Source: Burkholderia pseudomultivorans (lineage in GTDB: Bacteria > Pseudomonadota > Gammaproteobacteria > Burkholderiales > Burkholderiaceae). From it: DNA of 64,000 nucleotides. The stretch's first letter is position 1; each line of letters opens with the position of its first letter. The stretch covers positions 1 to 64,000 of the forward strand of contig NZ_CABVPP010000018.1 in assembly GCF_902499075.1 (NCBI RefSeq), given 5' to 3'. Below are positions 18,632 through 28,006 of this stretch, in pieces. Made by a program: the position numbers and the translations under genes. The notes below the pieces were generated by a model. That model was not told where the DNA came from. It saw only the letters and a program-made list of their open reading frames with translations, and did no database searches.

Positions 18632-19243
18632 ATGAGACCGTCCATGATTCGCTACGCGCTGCCGCTGGTCGCCTGCGCGCTTCTGGCCGGCTGCGCGGCC
18701 GCCCCGCTGCTCGGTTCGGCCGCGAGCGCCGTCATGTCGGCCGCCGGCATCGGCAAGCCCGAGGTGCCCGACGCACAGAAGCCGCCGCGCAACATCGGCA
18801 TCACGCTCGCCGCGGCGCCGAACCTGAACGCCGCGACCGACAACAAGCCGCTCGCGCTGGTCGTGCGGCTCTATGCGCTGAAGGACCCGACCTCGTTCCA
18901 GCAGGCGCCGTTCGACGCATTTACCGATCCGACCAAGGAAAAGGCCGCATTGGGCGCCGACCTGCTGAACGTGCGCGAAATCACGCTGATTCCGGGCCAG
19001 CGCTATACGGCAACCGAAAAGGTTTCGCGTGAAGCGCAGGCGTTCGGCATCGTCGCGCTGTTCCGCGATCCTGCACTCCAGCGATGGAAACTGACGTTCG
19101 ATCCGGCAAAGTCGGAGAAATCCGGCATAATCATCGGCCTGCATAATTGCGCGATGACGGTCACCGACGGCACGGTCATCGCACCGCAACAGGGTGCGCC
19201 GTCACAACCGCTCAATTTGCTTTCGTCGGTGAGCTGCGGTTAA
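18632..19243 (+). CDS. tssJ: TssJ, outer-membrane T6SS lipoprotein
   Basis: 203 residues. The lipoprotein signal ends in LLAGC (Cys21), followed by a transthyretin-like beta-sandwich with the TssJ pattern LALVVRLYALKDPTSFQ and FGIVALFRDP. It anchors the periplasmic tip of TssM at the outer membrane. An internal ATG at 18644 would also leave an intact signal sequence. It is the first gene of the tssJKL operon and is followed by about 100 AT-rich bp with no terminator before tssK. Confidence 0.88.
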   Translation: MRPSMIRYALPLVACALLAGCAAAPLLGSAASAVMSAAGIGKPEVPDAQKPPRNIGITLAAAPNLNAATDNKPLALVVRLYALKDPTSFQQAPFDAFTDPTKEKAALGADLLNVREITLIPGQRYTATEKVSREAQAFGIVALFRDPALQRWKLTFDPAKSEKSGIIIGLHNCAMTVTDGTVIAPQQGAPSQPLNLLSSVSCG

Positions 19244-19345
19244 GCATGACGCACGAATGTCAATTAACAAGAGTTAACACTTGGCGATTTAATTCGGGCA
19301 CGAACAAATCGATTACATCGCAACGCCACATTAACCGGATTTGAC

Positions 19346-20692
19346 ATGAGTTATTCGGCCAAGGTGCTGTGGGGGGAGGGGCTGTTCCTCCGGCCTCAAC
19401 ATTTTCAGCGGCAGGATGCGTACCACGAAGCGCGCCTGTTCGAGTCCATCCAGGCGATCCAGCCGTACAACTGGGGCGTGCGCTCGGTGCGCATCGATCG
19501 CGACGCGCTCGGCAGCAACGTGCTGCGCGTCGCCGAGCTCGCGCTCGTGTTTCCGGACGGCGCGCTGTATGCGGCGCCGCAGGCGGACGACCTGCCGCCG
19601 CCGATCGCGCTGGACACGCTGCCCGACGGCATCAACGAATTCGTGTTCTATCTCGCGCTGCATCCGCTGCGCGAGAACGGCACCAACTACAGCGACGATC
19701 CGGCCGCCGGCTTCACGACGCGCTTCGTCAGCGAGCAGACCAGCGTCGCCGACAACTTCACCGATGCGGCCGAGGCCGACATCACGTTCCTGAAGACGCA
19801 GGTGAAGCTGATCGCGCACAGCGAACCGCGCGACCAGCTGCTGTCGGTGCCGCTCGTGCGCGTGCGCCGCACCGCGACGTCCGGCTTCGAGATCGACGAC
19901 AGCTTCGTGCCGCCGTGCCTCGCGATCGACGCGTCGCCGATCCTGCACCAGCGGCTGCGCCAGCTGATCGACGCGCTGCAGGCGAAGGTGAACGCGCTGT
20001 ACGGTTTCCACCGCGAGCCGTCGAAGAACATCATCGAATTCCGCTCCGGCGACATCGCGTCGTTCTGGCTGCTGCACACCGCGAACGCCGCGTTCGCGAC
20101 GCTTGCGCACCTGCACCAGCACGCGGCGCTGCATCCCGAGCGGCTGTTCCAGGAACTGCTGCGCCTTGCGGGCCAGCTGATGACGTTCTCGAAAGGCTAT
20201 TCGCTCGCCGATCTGCCCGTGTACCGCCACGACGATCCGGGGCCGGGCTTCGCGCGCCTCGACCTGATGCTGCGCGAGCTGCTCGACACCGTGATCTCGA
20301 CGCGCTACTTCGCGATCACGCTCGACGAGGTGCGTCCGTCGTTCCATCTCGGCCGTCTCGACTCCGGCAAGATCGACGAGAAGACCGCGTTCTACCTCGC
20401 GGTGTCCGCGGACCTGCCGAGCGTCGAGCTCGTCGAGGCCGTGCCGGCCCGCTTCAAGGTCGGCGCACCCGACGACGTCGACAAGCTCGTGCTGTCGGCG
20501 ATGCCCGGCGTGCGGCTCGCGTATACGCCGCAGGTGCCGCCCGCGATTCCGGTGCGCCCCGGCGCGTGCTACTTCGCGCTCGATTCGCGCGGCGCGCTGT
20601 ACGAGCGCATGCTGCAGGCCCAGTCCGCGATGATCTACGCGCCGACTGGCATCAATGACCTGAAATTCGAACTGATCGCGGTCACATCATGA
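19346..20692 (+). CDS. tssK: TssK, T6SS baseplate-membrane adaptor
   Basis: 448 residues, beginning with the family hallmark KVLWGEGLFLRPQHFQRQD. TssK trimers link the TssFG wedge to the cytoplasmic domains of TssL and TssM, and are related to phage receptor-binding proteins. The length is normal and the C-terminal receptor-binding-like domain is intact. It overlaps tssL by 4 bp (ATGA). Confidence 0.95.
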   Translation: MSYSAKVLWGEGLFLRPQHFQRQDAYHEARLFESIQAIQPYNWGVRSVRIDRDALGSNVLRVAELALVFPDGALYAAPQADDLPPPIALDTLPDGINEFVFYLALHPLRENGTNYSDDPAAGFTTRFVSEQTSVADNFTDAAEADITFLKTQVKLIAHSEPRDQLLSVPLVRVRRTATSGFEIDDSFVPPCLAIDASPILHQRLRQLIDALQAKVNALYGFHREPSKNIIEFRSGDIASFWLLHTANAAFATLAHLHQHAALHPERLFQELLRLAGQLMTFSKGYSLADLPVYRHDDPGPGFARLDLMLRELLDTVISTRYFAITLDEVRPSFHLGRLDSGKIDEKTAFYLAVSADLPSVELVEAVPARFKVGAPDDVDKLVLSAMPGVRLAYTPQVPPAIPVRPGACYFALDSRGALYERMLQAQSAMIYAPTGINDLKFELIAVTS

Positions 20693-21471
20693 GCTACGCG
20701 CCTTCCCTGTTCGGCGACAATGCGCCGGCCCCCATGCATACCCCGGCGTCGACGGACGCCGCGTTCCAGGCCCGCTCGCTGCTCGACCTGCTGTACGACG
20801 GTTTCTTCATGCTGTTCCTGCTCAAGAACGGCCGCGAGCCGGACAGCGCGAGCGAATTCAGCACGCGTATCCAGGAATTCCTGTCGGATTTCGAGCGCGG
20901 CGCGAAGAAGCTGAACATCGCCGCCGAGGACGTATACAGCGCGAAGTTCGCGTACTGCGCGGCGGTCGACGAGATGGTGCTGTCGTCGCAGTTCAAGATC
21001 CGCCCGGACTGGGAGCGCCGGCCGCTGCAGCTCGTGCTGTTCGGCGAGCAGCTCGCGGGCGAGAAGTTCTTCACGTATCTCGAGGATTGCCGCGCGCAGG
21101 GCGCGGCGCGGCTGCAGTCGCTCGAGGTGTTCCACATGTGCCTGCTGCTCGGTTTCCAGGGGAAGTATCTGCTGGAAGGGCCGGAGAAGCTGGCCTACCT
21201 GACCGCACGGCTCGGCGACGAAATCGCGCACATGAAGGGCAAGCGCGCGCCGTTCGCGCCGCACTGGCCGCTGCCGGACCAGATCGCGCATCGACTCAAG
21301 CGCGAAGTGCCGGTGTGGGCGATCGGCGCGGTGTTCGCGCTCGTCGCGCTGCTCGGGTATCTCGGGCTCAATACCTATCTGAAGGACAAGACGCTGCAGG
21401 CGCTCGCCCCTTATTCGCAGGTGATCAAGGTCGGTCCGGAGTCGGCCAATTTGACGATTTCGTTGCCGTAA
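20689..21471 (+). CDS. tssL: TssL, inner-membrane T6SS protein (DotU family)
   Basis: 260 residues. The cytoplasmic DotU domain occupies about residues 25-205 (AVDEMVLSSQ and LLGFQGKYL motifs). A single C-terminal membrane helix at about 208-228 leaves a short periplasmic tail. There is no peptidoglycan-binding OmpA extension, so wall anchoring presumably falls to TagN or TagX. It is the last gene of tssJKL, followed by a strong terminator. Confidence 0.93.
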   Translation: MSYAPSLFGDNAPAPMHTPASTDAAFQARSLLDLLYDGFFMLFLLKNGREPDSASEFSTRIQEFLSDFERGAKKLNIAAEDVYSAKFAYCAAVDEMVLSSQFKIRPDWERRPLQLVLFGEQLAGEKFFTYLEDCRAQGAARLQSLEVFHMCLLLGFQGKYLLEGPEKLAYLTARLGDEIAHMKGKRAPFAPHWPLPDQIAHRLKREVPVWAIGAVFALVALLGYLGLNTYLKDKTLQALAPYSQVIKVGPESANLTISLP

Positions 21472-21507
21472 GAGCGCGGCTGCGCAAGCGCGTCGTATGA
21501 CGAAGAA

Positions 21508-21540
21508 AGGACCGCTGCAGTTCACGGGCGGTCCTTTTTT
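21508..21540 (+). terminator. Terminator of the tssJKL operon
   Basis: AGGACCGC and GCGGTCCT form an 8-bp perfect stem around a 12-base loop, followed by six T. The mirror strand also has a short T-rich tail, so it may also stop the convergent gene at 21617-21934. Confidence 0.85.
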
Positions 21541-21616
21541 CATGGTGAAGCGGACGTCGATCGTTGCGGCGCGTGGCGGTGCGCGATTCGCGCGCGCCGG
21601 GTCGGCTCGCGTGTCG

Positions 21617-21934
21617 TCAGAACAGGATGAACGCGTCGTTCTCGACGTAGAAGGAAAATGCGTCGAGCAACTGCGCGATGCTCGGTTCGTCGATCTGGTC
21701 GTGCGCATTGATCACGATGTCCTCGATCGTCGCGCTGTCCAGCGTGATCTGCCAGCCCGGCTGCCGGGCGACGGCCGGTACCGCGTCGTCTTCCGCATCG
21801 GGAGGGTCCTCGGAGAATGCGCCTTCGGTGTCGAGCGTCCACGGCATCGGCGGCAGGTACAGCCATCCGGAAAAATCGCCGGGACGTTCGAGAATGTGCT
21901 TCAGCGACACTTCGGTCGCGGGGGTGGTCGACAT
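21617..21934 (-). CDS. Small acidic conserved-looking hypothetical protein
   Basis: 105 residues, acidic, with a YLPPMPWTLDTEG core, an Asp/Glu-rich middle and a C-terminal NAHDQIDEPSIAQLLDAFSFYVENDAFI. The pattern resembles a family of short proteins I loosely associate with DUF7716, but I am not certain. Small acidic proteins of this kind often neighbour polymorphic-toxin loci; an immunity-like role is speculation. It converges on tssL across the terminator. No clear Shine-Dalgarno is visible. Confidence 0.6.
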   Translation of the reverse strand: MSTTPATEVSLKHILERPGDFSGWLYLPPMPWTLDTEGAFSEDPPDAEDDAVPAVARQPGWQITLDSATIEDIVINAHDQIDEPSIAQLLDAFSFYVENDAFILF

Positions 21935-22012
21935 GGGAGTTGTAGCTGGAATCAGTCGGCGTGACGGTTACGAAAGATTGTGCGTCGCTGCGATCGCATC
22001 GGCGAGCCGTGA

Positions 22013-22314
22013 TTATGCCAATTCCGATCCGGCCAACATCGCGCTTCGCTGGAAAAACGGCCAGGAGCCCTTTACCAGCAGCCACGTCACCCAGTGCGCG
22101 TTGAACTCGCCGAGGTTGTCCTTGACCAGCATGTCCGGCATCCCGGCGCCGCGTTCGACATGGACGGACTTGCCCCCGTACTCGTCCGTGCAGACACCGC
22201 CCCGATGGAATCGATTGCAATCAGGGCCAATTCGACTTCCAGCGCGGCCCGGTTGCGAGTAGTGTCTACGTGCCCGTATTCCGGCCGCGCCGGGTCCGAT
22301 CGGGATTCCGGCGC
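22013..22314 (-). pseudogene. Remnant of an unidentified gene with a one-base frameshift
   Basis: Two minus-strand frames join into one protein-like sequence. The upstream frame (22314 to about 22203) reads PEYGHVDTTRNRAALEVE and then LALIAIDSIG. The downstream frame, ending at a TAA at 22013, reads VCTDEYGGKSVHVERG, then MPDMLVKDNLGEFNAHW and a W/F-rich tail. The switch falls in a four-base C run (22200-22203), consistent with loss of one base. The upstream frame is closed by TGA with no start codon, so the N-terminus is gone. I do not recognise the family. It lies antisense to the leader region of the next gene. Confidence 0.45.
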
Positions 22315-22348
22315 TCACTACACGACATCGAAACCCTGGAGATCTGCG

Positions 22349-23149
22349 ATGAAACGTTCGAAGTTCCTGCTGTCGGGCCTGCTGCTCGCGTCGGCCCTCG
22401 GCTTCACGGCCGTCGCCGCCCATGCGGAAGACCTGCTCGACTCCGTGAAAAAAGCCGGCGTGCTGCGCGTCGGTCTCGAAGGCACGTACCCGCCGTTCAA
22501 CTCGCGCGGCACGTCGGGCCAGCTCGAGGGCTTCGACGTCGATGTCGCCAACGCGGTTGCCGGCAAGCTCGGCGTGAAGACGCAGTTCGTGCCGACCGAA
22601 TGGAGCGGCATCATCGCCGGCCTGCAGGCCGGCAAGTTCGACGTGATCGTCAACCAGGTCACGATCACGCCGCAGCGCAAGGAAGTGCTCGACTTCAGCC
22701 AGCCCTACACGTATTCGGCCGCGCAGTTGATCCAGCGCAAGGACGATACGCGCGACTTCAAGTCGCTCGAAGACTTCAAGGGCAAGAAGCTCGGCGTGAC
22801 GCTCGGCACCAACTACGACCAGATGGCGCGCGCCGTGCCGGGCATCGAGGTGCAGACGTACCCGGGCGCGCCGGAGAAGCTGCGCGATCTCGCCGCCGGC
22901 CGGATCGAGGCGACGCTCGACGACCGCCTGATGCTGCCGTACATGATCAAGACCTCGAACCTTCCGCTGCGCCCGGGCGCCGTGCTGAACGGCGGCAAGC
23001 AGGAAATGGCGATCCCGTTCCGCAAGGGCAATCCGAAGTTCGAGAAGGCGATCAACGACGCGCTGACTTCGCTGCGCAACGACGGCACGCTGAAGAAGAT
23101 CTCGATGCACTGGTTCGGCAGCGACGTGACCGTGCCGGTCGCGCAGTAA
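22349..23149 (+). CDS. Polar amino-acid ABC transporter, periplasmic binding protein
   Basis: 266 residues. The signal peptide spans residues 1-26 (cleavage after AAHA), followed by a complete SBP_bac_3 domain. Typical segments are GVLRVGLEGTYPPFN, GFDVDVANAVAGKLGV, VNQVTITPQRKEVLDFSQPY and DDRLMLPYMI. It most resembles the cystine/polar amino-acid binders of the FliY/TcyJ type; ligand specificity cannot be read from sequence. A GGAG ribosome site lies upstream of the chosen ATG. A longer frame upstream is not supported. No permease or ATPase gene accompanies it in the window, so it is an orphan here. Confidence 0.88.
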   Translation: MKRSKFLLSGLLLASALGFTAVAAHAEDLLDSVKKAGVLRVGLEGTYPPFNSRGTSGQLEGFDVDVANAVAGKLGVKTQFVPTEWSGIIAGLQAGKFDVIVNQVTITPQRKEVLDFSQPYTYSAAQLIQRKDDTRDFKSLEDFKGKKLGVTLGTNYDQMARAVPGIEVQTYPGAPEKLRDLAAGRIEATLDDRLMLPYMIKTSNLPLRPGAVLNGGKQEMAIPFRKGNPKFEKAINDALTSLRNDGTLKKISMHWFGSDVTVPVAQ

Positions 23150-23248
23150 TCCCCTCGCACGTCGACGCGTCACGTCCTTCGCTCGCGCGAAAGGCGTGAC
23201 GCCCGTCGCTCGACCTTGTGCGGTTCCGGACGGCGCGCGCCTTTCCGG

Positions 23249-23452
23249 TCAGGCCGCCTCGTCGAACCGCGCGAGCAGCATCTGGCCGGTCGGCGTCAGC
23301 GCAGGACGCGCGGCCACCGGGTTCGTGCGGCTCTGCGTGTCGTCGACCAGCTGCTTCTCGACGAGCACCGCGAATGCCGGATTCGACGGATCGACGCTGT
23401 CCGGCGCACGCGCGACGCGGAGCAGCATCGAGAATTCATGCGGACTCAACAT
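23249..23452 (-). CDS. Small hypothetical protein with a winged-helix-like pattern
   Basis: 67 residues, starting MLSPHEFSMLLRVA and ending PALTPTGQMLLARFDEAA. The 'LTPTGQMLL' ending is common at the end of winged-helix units. It has a good ribosome site (AGGAGAC eight bases upstream) and GC3-rich codons, so it is probably a real gene. Function is unknown. It is transcribed toward the binding-protein gene, with about 100 bp between the stops. Confidence 0.6.
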   Translation of the reverse strand: MLSPHEFSMLLRVARAPDSVDPSNPAFAVLVEKQLVDDTQSRTNPVAARPALTPTGQMLLARFDEAA

Positions 23453-23776
23453 GGACTTTGTCTCCTGATCGCTCGATCCGAGGCGATCAGCGTCGCGCTC
23501 GTTCGGCGAATGTCATTGCGCACACCCGACGGGCATGAAACCTCGCAGGCTGCCCGCGACGCAGGCACGGCATCGCAGGCGCGCGGCACCGCCCCGAACC
23601 GGGGCGATCGCATACCCGAGCGGCGCGCACCGGGCGTGCCGCCGCGACGGGAAGTGCAACGTTAGGGGCGCTTCGTGACGTAGCCGTGACAGCAAAACGG
23701 GGGCGCAACGACATCGCGCGCATCGTGCGCGAACAGCCGTGCGACGTCGGCGTGTGCGTTGCGCAGCAGCCGACAA
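23453..23776. other. Gene-free interval
   Basis: About 324 bp between the small gene and the wzy-like gene. One GC dyad (CGCCCC-N5-GGGGCG, 23590-23606) lacks a T run. I see no coding signal on either strand and no recognisable RNA. Confidence 0.5.
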
Positions 23777-25153
23777 TCAACCGATATCGGTCGCGCCTCC
23801 CGCCGCTTGCACGGCCGCTCCGCGCCGCTCCCGCCCGACCGCCGGCAACACCCGCGCCGGCCGCTTCGCGAACCAGCGGAATATCAGGATCGGCAAGACG
23901 ATCGGCAGGAAGTTGCGCCCGCTGAACAGGTTCGGCGTGCGCATGACCTCCATCAGCGACACATAAAGGACGGCGTGCGCGCAGCACCAGAACCCGTTGC
24001 CGCTGCGCCATCCCGCGTAGCTGCGGCCGAGCGCCCAGCCCAGCACGACCGCATCGAGGAGCCCGAACCAGCCCCACTCGTAGAAGTGGACGAAGATGCC
24101 CGACGGGTTGTTGAATTCCGGGTCGGCATAGCTGTTCAGGAACACGGTGATGCTGTCGGTCGAGTCGAGCCACGGCTGGAATATCGCGCCGATCACCGGA
24201 AAGCGCACCAGCCAGTCGAACGTGAACATCGGGTGGCCGCTCCCCCAGCCGAGCACGCTCACGATCCCCGCGCCGTTGTTCAGCGCCGTCGAGTAGTACA
24301 GGCCGAGACGCTCGAGCGCGAAATCGAACACGTTGTCGTAGATATTGACGTAATAGGCTTCCCACGAGCGGTTGTACTCGTTGGCGATGAACAGCGCGAA
24401 CAGCAGCGGAATCGCCGCGTACGGCCCGAACCTCAGCACCGCGGAATATCGGCCGCCGAGCCGGAACCGCACGACCATCAGCGCGAACGGCAGCATCATC
24501 TCGATCAGCGCCAGCCGCTCGGCGAAGATGAAGCTGCGCAGCAGCGTCAGCACGCCGAGCACGACCATGTACACCTTGTAGCGGTTCAGCCCCTTCACCG
24601 GCGTCCGGAACACGTAGAAATAGAGCGCGACGAACGGCGCCGTTGCCTGCGTGAACGAACTGAGGCCGGCGATCCGTCCGACCTGCTCGAGCATCACGTA
24701 CGTGGTCGCATCGCCGTGCAGGAACGCGAGCAGCAATGCCGGGTGCGTGATGATGCCGCTCATCATCACGAGATAACCGAACATCGCGAGCACGAACAGG
24801 AAATCGAGCACGTGCGGCGGCAGCTCGATCGGCGCCGCCGCCGGCCCCGGCCGCGACTCCGCCTCAGTCGTCGCGAACCAGGCGGCAGCCATCACGACCA
24901 GCAGGAACAACGCACCGGCGAACGCGTAGTAGTCGTCGAAATAGAGCCGTGCAATCGATTTCTGGTCGCCCAGCAGGCTCAGCGACAGCATCCCGTACAA
25001 CGGCAGGATGAAGATCAGCACGAGGCGTGCGGGATCTTCCCACCAGTAGCCCGCATAGCCGCCCGCCGCGGGTCGCGCGCGCAACGTCACGCGCGCCGGC
25101 GTCCCGGCCTGTCGCAGTCGGGTGCGCGCACCCGCCGCCGCTCGTTCGTTCAT
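23777..25153 (-). CDS. Wzy-like O-antigen/exopolysaccharide repeat-unit polymerase
   Basis: 458 residues with many hydrophobic segments (about 10-12 predicted helices), including LVLIFILPLYGMLSLSLLG, ALFLLVVMAAAWF and VLDFLFVLAMFGYLVMM. A large polar loop (about residues 300-380) carries VNIYDNVFDFALERLGLYYSTALNNGAG. This is the architecture of oligosaccharide repeat-unit polymerases, whose sequences diverge too much for specificity to be inferred. The start is set at ATG 25153; a much longer frame upstream is Arg-rich and unlikely to be translated. It is divergent from the flippase gene. Confidence 0.78.
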   Translation of the reverse strand: MNERAAAGARTRLRQAGTPARVTLRARPAAGGYAGYWWEDPARLVLIFILPLYGMLSLSLLGDQKSIARLYFDDYYAFAGALFLLVVMAAAWFATTEAESRPGPAAAPIELPPHVLDFLFVLAMFGYLVMMSGIITHPALLLAFLHGDATTYVMLEQVGRIAGLSSFTQATAPFVALYFYVFRTPVKGLNRYKVYMVVLGVLTLLRSFIFAERLALIEMMLPFALMVVRFRLGGRYSAVLRFGPYAAIPLLFALFIANEYNRSWEAYYVNIYDNVFDFALERLGLYYSTALNNGAGIVSVLGWGSGHPMFTFDWLVRFPVIGAIFQPWLDSTDSITVFLNSYADPEFNNPSGIFVHFYEWGWFGLLDAVVLGWALGRSYAGWRSGNGFWCCAHAVLYVSLMEVMRTPNLFSGRNFLPIVLPILIFRWFAKRPARVLPAVGRERRGAAVQAAGGATDIG

Positions 25154-25571
25154 GATGTCCGTTCCGTCACTTGCCGCGCACGGCTCGCGCGCGTGCCGCG
25201 GATCCGGCCGGCACGGCCGCCCGTGCGCCGATACCGGATTGAACACCGCACCGCGCTGCGCGTCTGTGAGCGAGCGCACCGAACGGCAATCTTCATACGC
25301 TCGCGGGACCGCACCCCGAATAACAGGCGACCTGCGAATTCCCGTGCAGCGCGGAACGAATCGCCGAACGGTTGGCTCGCGAACATAGCCGCCACGCACG
25401 CGCCGTATCATGGCCGGCATAGACGTGGCTGCATTCGGCGTCGCCGGGCGAAACCGGCAACGGCGATGCCGGTCATGAATCGAGGCAGCCCGGTCCGCGT
25501 CGACCGGCCGCGCACCCGCCCGACGATCAGTATCCGTCGTCGGGCGAGACTTCACGGCGCCGATCGAGCGA
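25154..25571. promoter_or_regulatory. Divergent intergenic region between polymerase and flippase genes
   Basis: 418 bp without a supported gene, between divergent wzy-like and wzx-like genes. It must hold both promoters. I could not assign -10/-35 boxes or a JUMPstart/ops element by eye. Confidence 0.4.
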
Positions 25572-26828
25572 ATGTCAAACCTCAAGAAGAATTTCCTGCT
25601 GCTGCTGACGCTGCAGATCTCGATGTATGCCGCGCCGCTGCTGATCGCGCCGCTGCTCACGCGCGCGCTCGGGCCGGCAGGCTACGGTCAGCTCGCGTTC
25701 TCGCTCGCGGTCATCGCGTACTTCTTCAACTGCACGAGCTACAGCTTCGACCTGACCGCCACGCCGCGCATCGCGCACGCGCGCGACGATCGCGCCGAGC
25801 GGTCGCGGATCTTCTGGGCCACGCTGTTCGCGCAGATCGGCATCGCCGCTGTCAGCTTCGTCGTGCTGGTCGCGCTGACCTTCGTGGTCGGACGCTTCGC
25901 CGAGAATCGCGCGCTGCTGTTGATCGGCTTCGGCATGGTCGTGGGCGCGGCGTTCACGCCCGGCTGGTATTTCCAGGGCATGGAGAAGCTGCGCGCACTC
26001 GCGCTGATCCTGACCGGCGGCCGCGTGCTGACCATTCCGGCGATGTTCCTGTTCGTGCACGGACCCGCCGATCTCGATACCGCGATGCTGATCAACGCCG
26101 CCGTGCCGCTCGGGTCGTCGATCGCGCTCGCCGTCTACCTGCGTGTCAATCGCGAAGTCGAGTTCGTTCGCGTGAGCATCGCCGACATCGCCGAATCGCT
26201 GCGGGGCGGCTGGCAGGTGTTTCTCGCGTCGACGTCGGTCGCGTTCTATGCGTCGACCAACACGGTGCTGCTCGGCTTCGTATCGGGCAACGTCGCGGCA
26301 GGCTACTTCGCGGCCGGCGACAAGCTGATCCGCGCGGCGCTCAGCCTGCTCGGGCCGCTCAAGACCGCCGCCTACCCGCGCATCAACTACCTGATGCGGC
26401 ACGCGCGCGACGACGCGTTCTCGCTGCTGCGCAAGCTGTTCATCGTGCAGGTCGCGATGGTGCTGTCGATTTCGCTCGTGATCTTCTTCGGCGCGCCGCT
26501 GGCCGTGCGCATTCTGTATGGACCGTCGTACGAGCCGACCGTCAACGTGCTGCGCTGGATGGCGTTCATCCCGTTCATGGCCGGCATGACCGACCTGTTC
26601 GGCGTGCAGACGCTGCTGCCGCTCGGCATGAAGACCGCGTTCACGCGAATCCTGATGTCGTCCGGGATCCTCAACATCGTGCTGGTGCCGGTGCTGGCGA
26701 AGCACTTTGCCGAACAAGGCGCGGCCGTCGCCGTGCTGCTCGCGGAAACGGCGATCGCCGCCGCGCTCGCGACCGTCGTCTATCGCGCGCGCATTCCGCT
26801 GATCGGCAGCGCGGCCGCGCGACGCTAG
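25572..26828 (+). CDS. Wzx-like polysaccharide repeat-unit flippase
   Basis: 418 residues with 12-14 predicted helices and the opening typical of the polysaccharide-transporter (MOP) superfamily: LLLLTLQISMYAAPLLIAPLLTRALGPAGYG. It should flip lipid-linked oligosaccharides across the inner membrane for the Wzy-type polymerase encoded divergently. The length is normal and the frame is intact. The following glycosyltransferase starts 50 bp later, suggesting a two-gene operon. Confidence 0.85.
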   Translation: MSNLKKNFLLLLTLQISMYAAPLLIAPLLTRALGPAGYGQLAFSLAVIAYFFNCTSYSFDLTATPRIAHARDDRAERSRIFWATLFAQIGIAAVSFVVLVALTFVVGRFAENRALLLIGFGMVVGAAFTPGWYFQGMEKLRALALILTGGRVLTIPAMFLFVHGPADLDTAMLINAAVPLGSSIALAVYLRVNREVEFVRVSIADIAESLRGGWQVFLASTSVAFYASTNTVLLGFVSGNVAAGYFAAGDKLIRAALSLLGPLKTAAYPRINYLMRHARDDAFSLLRKLFIVQVAMVLSISLVIFFGAPLAVRILYGPSYEPTVNVLRWMAFIPFMAGMTDLFGVQTLLPLGMKTAFTRILMSSGILNIVLVPVLAKHFAEQGAAVAVLLAETAIAAALATVVYRARIPLIGSAAARR

Positions 26829-26878
26829 CGCGCCACCGCGACCGAACGCGTCAAACCATGCCATTCCGGGAGCCGCCC

Positions 26879-27952
26879 ATGGCGAACCTGACCATTGCAA
26901 TCTGCAACTACAACCATGCCGCGTACCTGCGCAGCGCGATCGATTCCGCGCTCGCGCAGCAGGCGGACGGCATTCGCGTGCTGGTCGTCGACGACGGTTC
27001 CACCGACGATTCGCGCGACATCATCCGCTCGTACGGCGAGCGCATCTTCGCGGTCTTCCAGGAGAATCGCGGCCAGGTGGCGGCCTACAACCGCGCGCTC
27101 GAACATGTCGCCACGCCGTACGTGATCCTGCTCGACGCGGACGACCTGCTTTACGCCGACGCGGCCGCGCGCGTGCTGGCCGCCTTCGCGTCCGGCGATT
27201 TCGTGAAGGTGCATTTCCGGCTCGACGTGATCACGCAGGACGGCGCGCTCACGGGCGTCACCGTTCCGCAATCGGCAGTCGACGCGGATTGCGGCCGCCT
27301 GCTGCGAGAGGGCTGGCTCTACCCGTCGCCGCCCGCGTCGGGCAATGCGTATCGGACCGACGCGCTCAAGCGCATCTTTCCGGTGCCCGTCACGCCCGAC
27401 AACCTGCATGGCGCCGACTTCTACGCGATCTACGGCATTGCACTGCTCGGCGCCGTCCACATGATCGACGCGGCGCTCGGCGGCTATCGGATTCACCACC
27501 CGTCCGGCACGCACGCCGCCGGCAACACGGCCGACCTGGCTTTCGGCAATGCGGAAGACGCGGCCACCGGCGCGTTGAAAGCCGGACGCCGCTGGACGAC
27601 GCTGCGCGCGCTCGCCGGCACACGGCTGCACGAATCGCTGCCGGTCGCGCCGCTCGACTTCGCGATCGAGAAGGCGCTGTTCGCGAGCACGCTGTATCGC
27701 GCACCGCTCGCGCGGCGCTGGCGCTGGTTCTGCCACGAGTCGGGACGCTACTGGCATACCGTGCTGCGCAATCCGTTCTGGCGTCCGTTCAAGAAACTGG
27801 CCGTCGCCGGGCTGTCGCTCGCGTGCCTGCTGCCGTCGTCGACGCTCAGCGACCGTGCGATTCGCTATATCGCCAACCCGTTGTCTCGCGCGCGCAAGCA
27901 CAGCGACGATACGCGGCCCGCGGGCGCACCGGATCGGCGAGCGGTCGGGTGA
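26879..27952 (+). CDS. Family 2 glycosyltransferase
   Basis: 357 residues. The GT-A fold N-terminus has LTIAICNYNHAAYLRSAIDS, the nucleotide-binding VVDDGSTDD (37-45) and the metal-binding DADD at 86-89. The C-terminal about 150 residues are basic and Trp-rich with a hydrophobic stretch, perhaps a membrane-associated tail. It probably adds a sugar to the repeat unit exported by the flippase. I chose the second of two nearby ATGs because GGGAG lies six bases before it. It converges on the GT4 gene, with 54 bp between stops. Confidence 0.85.
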   Translation: MANLTIAICNYNHAAYLRSAIDSALAQQADGIRVLVVDDGSTDDSRDIIRSYGERIFAVFQENRGQVAAYNRALEHVATPYVILLDADDLLYADAAARVLAAFASGDFVKVHFRLDVITQDGALTGVTVPQSAVDADCGRLLREGWLYPSPPASGNAYRTDALKRIFPVPVTPDNLHGADFYAIYGIALLGAVHMIDAALGGYRIHHPSGTHAAGNTADLAFGNAEDAATGALKAGRRWTTLRALAGTRLHESLPVAPLDFAIEKALFASTLYRAPLARRWRWFCHESGRYWHTVLRNPFWRPFKKLAVAGLSLACLLPSSTLSDRAIRYIANPLSRARKHSDDTRPAGAPDRRAVG

Positions 27953-28006
27953 GATCCAACCGCCCCGTGATGTTGTTTCGCGAATCGCCGCGTGCCGCAG
28001 GTTCGA

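Noticed and set aside
23759-27952. Long plus-strand frame (about 1400 codons) across the polysaccharide cluster
   Set aside because: Its first part is the antisense shadow of the wzy-like gene and its middle an alternate frame of wzx. Only the terminal part, in frame with the GT2 gene from 26879, is real.
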